From the NCBI GenBank assembly GCA_012517755.1, contig JAAYUH010000109.1, positions 1 to 16,732 on the forward strand: a DNA stretch of 16,732 nt, read 5' to 3'. Numbering within the stretch: position 1 is the first letter of the stretch; every line of letters begins with the position of its first letter. A program made the translations under genes and the position numbers. The notes beneath the pieces were generated by a model. It saw only the letters and a program-made list of their open reading frames with translations, searched no databases and had not been told where the DNA came from. Source of the stretch: a bacterium. GTDB taxonomy: Bacteria > Caldisericota > Caldisericia > B22-G15. Shown here in pieces: positions 1-6,320 of the stretch.

Positions 1-1233
1 GAAGGGCTAAAAGTTGCTAAAATATTGGAGGCTGCTGGTTATGATGCCTTTGATGCCGATGCAGGTACATATGATGCTTGGTATTGGGCTCATCCGCCAA
101 CCTATCAAGAACATGGTTGCTATCTTCCATTAATCGAAAAACTCAGAAAAGTGATTAAAGCTCCTATTATTGTTGCTGGTAGAATGGAACTCCCAGAATT
201 AGCTGAAAAGGTATTAGAGGAAGGTACAGCTGATATGATAGGAATTGGTAGAGGACTTCTTACTGATCCTTACTGGGTAAAGAAAGTTGAGGAAGATAGG
301 GTGGAGGATATTGTTCCTTGTACAGGTTGTCATGATGGATGTTTAGGAAGAATCTTTCTTGGAAGACCTCTTTCATGCGCTGTTAACCCAGCAGTTGGAA
401 GAGAAAGTGATTATAGACTTGAACCTACAAATAAACCAAAGAATGTAATGTGTATAGGAGGAGGTGTTGCTGGTTTGGAAGCAGCAAGAGTTGCTGCTCT
501 TAGAGGACACAAAGTTACTCTTTATGAAAAATCAAATACTCTTGGTGGTCATTTAATTGAGGTTTCAGTTCCAAAATTTAAGGAAGATTATAAGAGGTTG
601 TTAGATTGGTATAAATTGCAACTTAAGAAACTCAATGTAGATATAAAATTGGATACTGAAGTTTCAGCTGATCTTATCGAAAAGGAAAAACCCGATGTTA
701 CAATTATTGCAACTGGATCAAAACCAATTATACCTGATGTTCCTGGTATTGAAAAGGACAAAGTTGCTACAGCAACAGATGTTCTACTTGAAAAGAAAAA
801 AGTCGGAGATAAAGTAGTTGTTGTAGGCGGAGGTTTGGTTGGTTGCGAAACAGCTCTATGGTTAGCTCAACAAGGTAAGAAAGTAACTATAGTTGAAATG
901 CTAAGTGATCTTATGATTGCAGGTCTCCCTGTACCACATGCAAATAGAATTATGCTAATAGATTTATTGAAATTTAATAAAGTAGAGGTAATAACAAATC
1001 ATTCACTTATGGAGGTAACAGATAAAGGTGTGAATTTAATTGATAAGAATTTCAAAAAGATGTCTGTTCCAGCTGATAGTGTAGTGTTAGCTATCGGATT
1101 AAAACCAATCAAAGATCTCTATGATAGTTTAGTAGGTAAAGTTCCAAATCTTTATCTCATTGGTGATGCAAGAGATGTTAGAAATGTAATGTATTCTATT
1201 TGGGATGCTTATGAATTAGCAAGAGTGATATAA
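1..1233 (+). CDS. 2-enoate reductase / 2,4-dienoyl-CoA reductase-type Fe-S flavoprotein (5' truncated)
   Basis: This is the C-terminal 410 residues of an old-yellow-enzyme-family NAD(P)H:flavin oxidoreductase. The frame is open from base 1, so the start and most of the FMN-binding TIM barrel lie upstream. Visible parts, in order: the end of the barrel (IIVAGRM, then DMIGIGRGLLTDP); a [4Fe-4S] cluster motif C-x2-C-x3-C-x11-C at about nt 319-378; a GGGVAGLEAAR dinucleotide fold (FAD) near nt 450-530; a second GGGLVGCETA fold (NAD(P)H) near nt 820-900; and the C-terminal FAD contact LIGDARD. Known members (2-enoate reductase, DCR, FldZ, BaiCD-like) pass electrons from NADH through FAD, Fe-S and FMN to an activated C=C bond, usually in anaerobic fermentation. 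The substrate cannot be read from this fragment. A terminator follows directly, so it ends its transcription unit. Family assignment is secure; substrate is unknown. Confidence 0.93.
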   Translation, partial: EGLKVAKILEAAGYDAFDADAGTYDAWYWAHPPTYQEHGCYLPLIEKLRKVIKAPIIVAGRMELPELAEKVLEEGTADMIGIGRGLLTDPYWVKKVEEDRVEDIVPCTGCHDGCLGRIFLGRPLSCAVNPAVGRESDYRLEPTNKPKNVMCIGGGVAGLEAARVAALRGHKVTLYEKSNTLGGHLIEVSVPKFKEDYKRLLDWYKLQLKKLNVDIKLDTEVSADLIEKEKPDVTIIATGSKPIIPDVPGIEKDKVATATDVLLEKKKVGDKVVVVGGGLVGCETALWLAQQGKKVTIVEMLSDLMIAGLPVPHANRIMLIDLLKFNKVEVITNHSLMEVTDKGVNLIDKNFKKMSVPADSVVLAIGLKPIKDLYDSLVGKVPNLYLIGDARDVRNVMYSIWDAYELARVI

Positions 1234-1258
1234 ATCTTCTTAGTAGCAAGAAAAAGGT

Positions 1259-1290
1259 AAAAGGTACCAGTTTTGACTGGCACCTTTTTT
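1259..1290 (+). terminator. Rho-independent terminator after the enoate reductase gene
   Basis: GGTACCAG (1263-1270) pairs with CTGGCACC (1277-1284) around a 6-nt loop, with one A-C mismatch. The stem is extended by A-T pairs and followed by a run of six T. It lies 25 nt after the stop codon. Confidence 0.88.
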
Positions 1291-1359
1291 ATTTCCTCTC
1301 ATAAATAATCAAAAAATTCTTTCAAATCATAAAGGTTAATATATTAGATATTTTTTACA

Positions 1360-1396
1360 TAAAATCTAAAAATAAAATTAGGTGAAAAAGATTTTA
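1360..1396. repeat. 8-bp inverted repeat upstream of radC
   Basis: TAAAATCT (1360-1367) and AGATTTTA (1389-1396) form a perfect inverted repeat with a 21-nt spacer, ending just before the candidate radC -10 element. It could be an operator, but arms made of A, T and one C/G are common by chance in DNA this AT-rich. Confidence 0.3.
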
Positions 1397-1399
1397 ATG

Positions 1400-1408
1400 T
1401 GTGATAAT
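1400..1408 (+). promoter_or_regulatory. Candidate extended -10 promoter of radC
   Basis: TGTGATAAT fits the extended -10 pattern TGnTATAAT with one mismatch. No convincing -35 box lies at the usual distance. Transcription would begin near 1415, only about 5 nt before the ATG at 1420, and no ribosome binding site is visible, so the mRNA may be essentially leaderless. Confidence 0.45.
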
Positions 1409-1419
1409 ATAAATATCAT

Positions 1420-2340
1420 ATGAAAAATATAGATAATAGGAGAAAGGAAATTTTTGATATTCTTGTTGAGAACAAAACATATCCATATATAAATAAAAAA
1501 GGAAAACTCTATTTTAGAAAAAAGATAAAATTTTTAAATGATGAAAAGATAGAAGAGATTAAGAGCTTATTTGAAATAAAAGATAAAGAGAGTTGTGATA
1601 AATTTAGAGAAGAGATTAAAAAAGAGGTCTTAAAAAATAAAGAATATGTTTCGATTAAAAATTGGGTTAAAGAAGAAAGACCAAGGGAAATGTTAATTAA
1701 ATATGGTGAGAAAAATCTTTCTCTTTCAAAACTTCTTAGTATTATCTTAAGAACTGGAAAAGAAGGAGAAAGTGCAGAAGAACTTGCTAATAAAATCCTC
1801 AATAAATATAAAACTTTAAGAGAAATTGATTCTGTTTCAATTGATGAATTATGTAAAATAGAAGGAATTGGTTTAGCAAAAGCTACACAAATTAAAGCAT
1901 CATTTGAAATTGGTAAGAGACTACTAAAAGAATCTTCGTCTGAGAAAAAGAAAATTAAAAACCCAGATGATATCATTGATTTTGTTTCAGAATATTATGG
2001 TTCGTACTTAAGAGATGCAAAAAAGGAATTCTTTAACATTATTCTTCTCGATATAAAAAATAAGGTAATTGATACAATTGAACTAAGCAAAGGATCAATA
2101 AATGCAAGTGTTGTTGATCCAAGAGAGGTTATAAAAGAAGCAACATTAAAATCTGCATCATCAATAATTCTTGTACACAATCATCCATCTGGAGATACAG
2201 AACCCTCAACTGATGATATAAATATTACAAAAAAGATAAAAGAAGCATGTGATATAGTTGGAATAAAGGTTTTGGATCATATTATTATTGGAAAGAATAA
2301 AGAAGATTATACGAGTTTCGCAAAATTAGGTTTAATATAA
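1420..2340 (+). CDS. radC: RadC-family JAB/MPN domain protein with N-terminal extension
   Basis: This 306-residue protein has a standard RadC body from about residue 78 (ERPREML). A helix-hairpin-helix lies near residues 140-160 (LCKIEGIGLAKA). The C-terminal JAB1/MPN metalloprotease-like domain carries the motif HNHPSGD (His253, His255) with Asp266 ten residues on, the expected H-x-H-x10-D metal site. RadC proteins are nuclear-type MPN proteins of uncertain role; the old DNA-repair label is disputed. The first ~77 residues are lysine- and glutamate-rich and not part of the usual ~220-residue family length. No in-frame ATG, GTG or TTG sits at the normal start, so the extension appears real. 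No Shine-Dalgarno sequence precedes the ATG. The gene seems monocistronic, with 186 nt before it and 142 nt after. Confidence 0.92.
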   Translation: MKNIDNRRKEIFDILVENKTYPYINKKGKLYFRKKIKFLNDEKIEEIKSLFEIKDKESCDKFREEIKKEVLKNKEYVSIKNWVKEERPREMLIKYGEKNLSLSKLLSIILRTGKEGESAEELANKILNKYKTLREIDSVSIDELCKIEGIGLAKATQIKASFEIGKRLLKESSSEKKKIKNPDDIIDFVSEYYGSYLRDAKKEFFNIILLDIKNKVIDTIELSKGSINASVVDPREVIKEATLKSASSIILVHNHPSGDTEPSTDDINITKKIKEACDIVGIKVLDHIIIGKNKEDYTSFAKLGLI

Positions 2341-2397
2341 AAAATAATTTTTATTATGAAGAGTTAAAAAGAAATAACCAAATGGAATACACTGAAA

Positions 2398-2439
2398 ATT
2401 TTAAGATTTTTTTAATATTTTATTGGATTTTAAGATTTT
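2398..2439. repeat. 13-bp direct repeat upstream of the peroxiredoxin gene
   Basis: ATTTTAAGATTTT occurs at 2398-2410 and again at 2427-2439, 29 bp start to start. The second copy overlaps the candidate -35 hexamer of the peroxiredoxin promoter. The placement suggests a regulator site, but low sequence complexity weakens the case. Confidence 0.4.
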
Positions 2440-2464
2440 GAAATAAATATAATTTTGATATAAT
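2438..2464 (+). promoter_or_regulatory. Peroxiredoxin promoter (TTGAAA-15-TATAAT, extended -10)
   Basis: TTGAAA (2438-2443) and a perfect TATAAT (2459-2464) are 15 bp apart. The -10 is extended by an upstream TG (TGATATAAT, from 2456). Transcription would start near 2471, so the leader is about 12 nt and consists almost only of the ribosome binding site. Confidence 0.7.
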
Positions 2465-2470
2465 TAAAAA

Positions 2471-2478
2471 AGGAGGTG
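2471..2478 (+). promoter_or_regulatory. Strong ribosome binding site of the peroxiredoxin gene
   Basis: AGGAGGTG ends 4 nt before the ATG at 2483 and fixes that start codon. It is a full match to the anti-Shine-Dalgarno end of 16S rRNA, suggesting high expression. Confidence 0.85.
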
Positions 2479-2482
2479 CAAG

Positions 2483-3160
2483 ATGTGTGAATGTGAAGAA
2501 AAAAAGGGAATGCCACTTTTAGGAGACAAATTTCCAGAAATGAAAGTTGTGACAACACACGGTGAAATAGTTTTACCAGATTATTTTAAAGGAAAATGGT
2601 TTGTTTTATTTTCACATCCAGGAGATTTTACTCCAGTATGCACAACTGAATTTGTTGCATTTCAAAAAAGATATCCAAAATTTAAAGAACTAAATTGTGA
2701 ATTAATTGGACTTTCAGTTGATCAGGTCTTTTGTCATATGAAATGGATTGAGTGGATTAAAGAAAAACTTGGAGTTGAAATTGAATTTCCAATAATTGCA
2801 GATACAGGATCAGTTGCAAATACTCTTGGTTTGATTCATCCTGGTAAAGGTACAAACACTGTAAGAGCAGTTTTCATAATCGATGACAATGGAATAGTGA
2901 GAATTATATTCTATTATCCACAGGAGCTTGGAAGAAATATAGATGAAATTCTAAGAGCAGTTGAGGGAATGCAGATTTCTGATAAATACAAAGTTTCAAT
3001 GCCAGCAATGTGGCCAGATGGCGAAGTTGTAGGAAAAGATCATGTAATTATTTCTGCTCCAAAAGATGTAAAAAGTGCTAAAGAGAGATTAGAAAGAGCA
3101 AAAAAGGGTGAGTTTGAATGTCTTGACTGGTGGTTATGTCATAAAAAACTTGAGAAATAA
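2483..3160 (+). CDS. Prx6-type (archaeal-like) peroxiredoxin
   Basis: This 225-residue thiol peroxidase reduces H2O2 and organic hydroperoxides in the cytoplasm. The active site is HPGDFTPVCTTE with the peroxidatic cysteine at Cys53; Arg128 in NTVRAVF is the likely conserved active-site arginine. The long C-terminal domain (MPAMWPDGE...) is typical of the Prx6 group. Two more cysteines, Cys213 and Cys219, sit in CLDWWLC. This matches the paired C-terminal cysteines of archaeal enzymes such as the Aeropyrum thioredoxin peroxidase, so a two-cysteine mechanism with Cys213 as resolving residue is likely. Extra cysteines at positions 2 and 4 (MCEC) are unusual. The gene stands alone, with its own promoter, ribosome binding site and terminator. 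It would serve as oxidative defence in an organism with oxygen-sensitive Fe-S flavoenzymes. Family call is secure; electron donor unknown. Confidence 0.96.
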   Translation: MCECEEKKGMPLLGDKFPEMKVVTTHGEIVLPDYFKGKWFVLFSHPGDFTPVCTTEFVAFQKRYPKFKELNCELIGLSVDQVFCHMKWIEWIKEKLGVEIEFPIIADTGSVANTLGLIHPGKGTNTVRAVFIIDDNGIVRIIFYYPQELGRNIDEILRAVEGMQISDKYKVSMPAMWPDGEVVGKDHVIISAPKDVKSAKERLERAKKGEFECLDWWLCHKKLEK

Positions 3161-3179
3161 AAATTCTAAGAATTTTTTT
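3161..3179. terminator. AT-rich hairpin, possible weak bidirectional terminator
   Basis: AAATTCT and AGAATTT form an inverted repeat around one base at 3161-3175, starting right after the peroxiredoxin stop and followed by T on both strands. The stem is almost all A-T with a minimal loop, so it is weak alone. It lies between the convergent peroxiredoxin and IclR genes. Confidence 0.35.
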
Positions 3180-3193
3180 CTCGTTGAATGGAT

Positions 3194-3219
3194 AGCCCGG
3201 ACATTATCCGGGCTTTTTT
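3194..3219 (+). terminator. Strong Rho-independent terminator of the peroxiredoxin gene
   Basis: AGCCCGGA (3194-3201) pairs perfectly with TCCGGGCT (3207-3214) around a 5-nt loop, followed by T through 3219. It is the most GC-rich element in the neighbourhood. The opposite strand lacks a T run after the hairpin, so it acts mainly on + strand transcripts. Confidence 0.93.
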
Positions 3220-3259
3220 AATAAGAGACAAAATTTTCTTAACAATAATGAATTTAAAA

Positions 3260-4033
3260 TTATTTAAATAATGTATCGAATTTTATAACATTATTTTCTA
3301 TATTTTTTTTACATTTATTAAGCTCTTTTAGAATAAAATTTTTATAATTTTCATTGAATTTATATTCAGGGATAATTGTCCCTAAGCAGTAAATTTTCTT
3401 ATTGACTTTATCGATAATAGGAAGTGATATATCTAAAAAACCTGTTTTTATTCCATTGAAATTAATTGAATAGCCATCTTTTTTAATTTTTTTTAATAAA
3501 TATATGAAATCTTTTTTATAAATTTCATTATCAAACTCTTTAAAGGTTAGTTTAGCTTTTTTCAATAAAATATTTAGATTGGCTTTTTTTAAATAACTTA
3601 ATAGAATTAAACCAAATGATGTTTTGTAAAATTGAACTTCATTAAGAGTTATTGAATCTTCATTAATATGATTAGGCTTTTTTATGAAAAGAAATCTATC
3701 ATCTTCAAGAGTTAAAAAAAATGTATCTTCGTTTATGACTTTTTCAAGTTTTGGGATTAGTGTTCCAGCAATAAAGTAAATTGAATTTTTTTTAACTGGA
3801 ACAAAAATAAGATTTAAAAATTTTTCATCTAAGTAATATTTTTTTGTATTTGTTGAATAATTTATTAAACCTTTTTTTTGTAATATCTTGAATATTCTAT
3901 AAGCACCAGATTTACTTAAGTTAAAAAGATTTGAGATTTCTTCAATAGTTATATAATCATTTTTTGTTATAAAATATTCAAGAACATCTAAGATTTTTCC
4001 TTGAGAGCCAAGAAATTCTTTTGATTTTGGCAT
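3260..4033 (-). CDS. IclR-family transcriptional regulator (divergent)
   Basis: This 257-residue protein has an N-terminal winged helix-turn-helix (about residues 12-66; ITIEEISNLFNLSKSGAYRIFKIL is the recognition region). A C-terminal IclR-type ligand-binding domain follows, with the family signatures YKTSFGLILLSYL (about 136-148) and KKDGYSINFNGIKTGFLDISLPI (about 184-206). IclR proteins control catabolic or efflux genes in response to small organic acids, usually as dimers or tetramers. The gene starts 3 nt after pilC with no clear ribosome binding site of its own, so it is probably translated by coupling as the last gene of the operon. It is very lysine-, isoleucine- and asparagine-rich and more degenerate than its neighbours. 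No metabolic target gene is adjacent. Fold assignment is fairly good; the ligand and targets are unknown. Confidence 0.8.
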   Translation of the reverse strand: MPKSKEFLGSQGKILDVLEYFITKNDYITIEEISNLFNLSKSGAYRIFKILQKKGLINYSTNTKKYYLDEKFLNLIFVPVKKNSIYFIAGTLIPKLEKVINEDTFFLTLEDDRFLFIKKPNHINEDSITLNEVQFYKTSFGLILLSYLKKANLNILLKKAKLTFKEFDNEIYKKDFIYLLKKIKKDGYSINFNGIKTGFLDISLPIIDKVNKKIYCLGTIIPEYKFNENYKNFILKELNKCKKNIENNVIKFDTLFK

Positions 4034-4036
4034 CTT

Positions 4037-5254
4037 TTACTGAATTTGCCCAACCATATAGAAAATTGGAAGATAAAGAGATATGACAATAAAGCCTATA
4101 ATTCCTCCAACAAAAATTATTAACAACGGTTCTATCAATGAAGTTAACTGACCAACTGCTCTATCGACTTCCTCCTCATAAAAAGAAGATACTTTATGCA
4201 ACATCTCTTCAAGTTCTCCTGTCTCTTCCCCAACTGCTGTCATTTGAACTACCATTGGTGTAAAAAGATTTGATTCCTCCATAGGTTTTGATAAAGTTTC
4301 ACCTCTTCTAACTCTATCCTCAATTTTCATTATCTCCTTCTCAATTATTACATTATCAATTGTTGAAGAAACTGTATCAAGAGCTTGAAGTAAAGGAACA
4401 CCAGAAGCAAGTAGGGATGATAATGTTCCAGAAAATCTTGACATAGCAGTAAGGTGATTTACATTTCCTAAAATTGGTATTTTTAATTTACTTTTATCGA
4501 GTCTTTCCTTACCCTGTGGAGTAGATTTATATAAATTATATAAAGCATAAACTGCAAGTATAACGGTAAGAATTAACCACCAATATTTTCTTAAACCATT
4601 AGAGAGATTTAATGTAAATTGTGTTAAACCAGGCAAAGGTACATCAAGATCTGCAAAAAATCCTGCAAATTGTGGAACAAATATGGTTAGCATAAAAAAT
4701 CCAAGGGAAAAAGCAAAAATCAAAACAAAAATAGGATAACTCATTGCACTTTTTATTTTCTGTCTTAATCTGTAATCATTTTCAAGAAACTCAGTTATTC
4801 TTTCAAGAGATTTATCAAGTGAACCACCAACTTCACCAGCCCTAACCATACTTACATAAAGATTAGAAAAGATATTAGGATAATTCAACATACTTGTTGA
4901 AAGTGGAATTCCAGATTCTACATTCTTTTTTATCTCTTTTGATACTTCTCTTAATTTTTTTGTTGGTGATTGATAAGATAATATATCAAGAATTCTTGTA
5001 AGAGGAAGTCCAGCTTTAAGCATTGTTGTAAACTGTCTTGTAAAGAAAAGTAAAGATTTAATATTGGTTCCTCTTTTTCCAAAAAATTTAAAGAGTAAAC
5101 CTTCAAGTCCGCCTTCTTCAGTTTTTTCAATTTTTAAAGGTATTAGACCTCTTTTTTTTAATGTTGCTTCAAGATCTTCAACAGAGGCAGCTTCTAATCT
5201 ACCTTCCACTACTTTACCATAAGAATCTCTTCCTCTATATTTGAACTTTGCCAT
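4037..5254 (-). CDS. pilC: Type IV pilus inner-membrane platform protein PilC
   Basis: This 405-residue protein is the polytopic inner-membrane platform on which the PilB and PilT motors act during pilus assembly and retraction. It begins with the usual FKYRGRDSYGKVVEG segment. Two T2SF domains follow: the first from about residue 68 (FFTRQFTTMLKAGLPL), the second from about 272 (SRFSGTLSSLLASGVPLLQ). Hydrophobic segments near residues 173-195, 224-243 and 374-397 fit the three-helix topology of the family, and the length is normal. GGGAGGG at 5261-5267 in the - strand sense (read GGGAGGG without the first G) lies 6 nt before the ATG and fixes the start. The gene overlaps the end of pilT by 20 nt, and iclR follows 3 nt after its stop. 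The same family includes type II secretion GspF, but the adjacent pilT favours a pilus. Confidence 0.96.
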   Translation of the reverse strand: MAKFKYRGRDSYGKVVEGRLEAASVEDLEATLKKRGLIPLKIEKTEEGGLEGLLFKFFGKRGTNIKSLLFFTRQFTTMLKAGLPLTRILDILSYQSPTKKLREVSKEIKKNVESGIPLSTSMLNYPNIFSNLYVSMVRAGEVGGSLDKSLERITEFLENDYRLRQKIKSAMSYPIFVLIFAFSLGFFMLTIFVPQFAGFFADLDVPLPGLTQFTLNLSNGLRKYWWLILTVILAVYALYNLYKSTPQGKERLDKSKLKIPILGNVNHLTAMSRFSGTLSSLLASGVPLLQALDTVSSTIDNVIIEKEIMKIEDRVRRGETLSKPMEESNLFTPMVVQMTAVGEETGELEEMLHKVSSFYEEEVDRAVGQLTSLIEPLLIIFVGGIIGFIVISLYLPIFYMVGQIQ

Positions 5255-6320
5255 ATGATTCCCTCCCTAACATCTTAATCATTTCATCTCTATCATATGA
5301 ATATCTCAAAGCACTATCATATGATATTAACCCATTATCATATAAATCTTTTAACGCTTGATTCATTGTTTGCATTCCTATGTCTCTTGAAGTTTGTATT
5401 ATTGTGTTTATTTGATAAGATTTGTTTTCCCTAATTAAATTTCTTACTGCTGGTGTAACAATTAAAACTTCAGTTGCAAGAATAAGACCATTTCCATCTC
5501 TTTTGTTAAGTAACTGCTGAGAAAATATTGCTGATAAATTATTTGAAAGTTGAACTCTTATTTGTTGTTGTTGATGTGGAGGAAAAACATCTATTATTCT
5601 ATCAATCGATAGAGCTGCTGTATTTGTATGAAGAGTTGCAAAAACTAAATGTCCAGTTTCTGCTGCAGTAATTGCTGCAGAAATTGTTTCAAGGTCTCTC
5701 ATTTCACCAACAAGAATAACATCTGGATCTTCTCTCAAAACACTTCTTAAAGCATTGGGGAAAGATTTGGTATCTGATCCAATTTCTCTTTGAACAACAA
5801 CGCTTTTTTTATGTTTATGTAAATATTCAATAGGGTCTTCTATTGTTATGATATGTAAACTTCTTGTTTCATTTATTTTATCTATAATAGAAGCAAGGGT
5901 TGTTGATTTTCCTGTTCCAGTTGCACCAGTAACAAGAACGAAACCCTTCTCAAGTTCTGTAATTTTATGCATTATTTTTGGTAAACTAAGTTGTTCGAAT
6001 GTTGGAATATCCCAGGGTATAATTCTAAACGCAGCTGAAACTGTTTGTCTTTGTCTAAATACATTCACTCTAAATCTTCCAATATGAGGAATCCCAAATG
6101 AAAAATCAACCTCCCAATTTGTTTTGAAATTATTTTTTTGCTCATCATTCATTATTGGATAGACAAGATCTTCTATCTCTTCTGGTGTTAGAGCTTCACC
6201 TTTTAGAGGCATTAAATTCTTTTTGATCCTAAAAATAGGAGGAAGACTTGATGTTAAATGTAAATCAGAAGCATTTTTTTCTTTACATAATCTCAACAAA
6301 TCGTCGAGTTTATAGATCAT
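5235..6320 (-). CDS. pilT: Type IV pilus retraction ATPase PilT
   Basis: This 361-residue hexameric cytoplasmic ATPase depolymerises type IV pili, driving twitching motility and DNA uptake in known systems. The N-terminal PAS-like domain contains NASDLHL. The motor domain has Walker A GATGTGKST (residues 132-140, Lys138), an Asp box IEDPIEY (160-166), Walker B DPDVILVGE (198-206, Glu206) and a His box TGHLVFATLHTN (222-233). The C-terminal AVRNLIRE (291-298) matches the AIRNLIRE signature specific to PilT and needed for retraction, which separates it from PilB and GspE. Length is normal. It overlaps pilB by 4 nt (ATGA-type) and pilC by 20 nt, so the three are translated together. Retractable pili are therefore expected. 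Confidence 0.97.
   Translation of the reverse strand: MIYKLDDLLRLCKEKNASDLHLTSSLPPIFRIKKNLMPLKGEALTPEEIEDLVYPIMNDEQKNNFKTNWEVDFSFGIPHIGRFRVNVFRQRQTVSAAFRIIPWDIPTFEQLSLPKIMHKITELEKGFVLVTGATGTGKSTTLASIIDKINETRSLHIITIEDPIEYLHKHKKSVVVQREIGSDTKSFPNALRSVLREDPDVILVGEMRDLETISAAITAAETGHLVFATLHTNTAALSIDRIIDVFPPHQQQQIRVQLSNNLSAIFSQQLLNKRDGNGLILATEVLIVTPAVRNLIRENKSYQINTIIQTSRDIGMQTMNQALKDLYDNGLISYDSALRYSYDRDEMIKMLGRESYGKVQI

Noticed and set aside
25..1233. Enoate reductase fragment starting at TTG 25
   Set aside because: The frame is open from base 1 and the protein lacks most of its TIM barrel, so the TTG is internal.
1509..1976. 155-codon open frame opposite radC
   Set aside because: It is antisense to a clear RadC reading frame, serine- and leucine-rich with no recognisable domain, and is a shadow of AT-rich codons.
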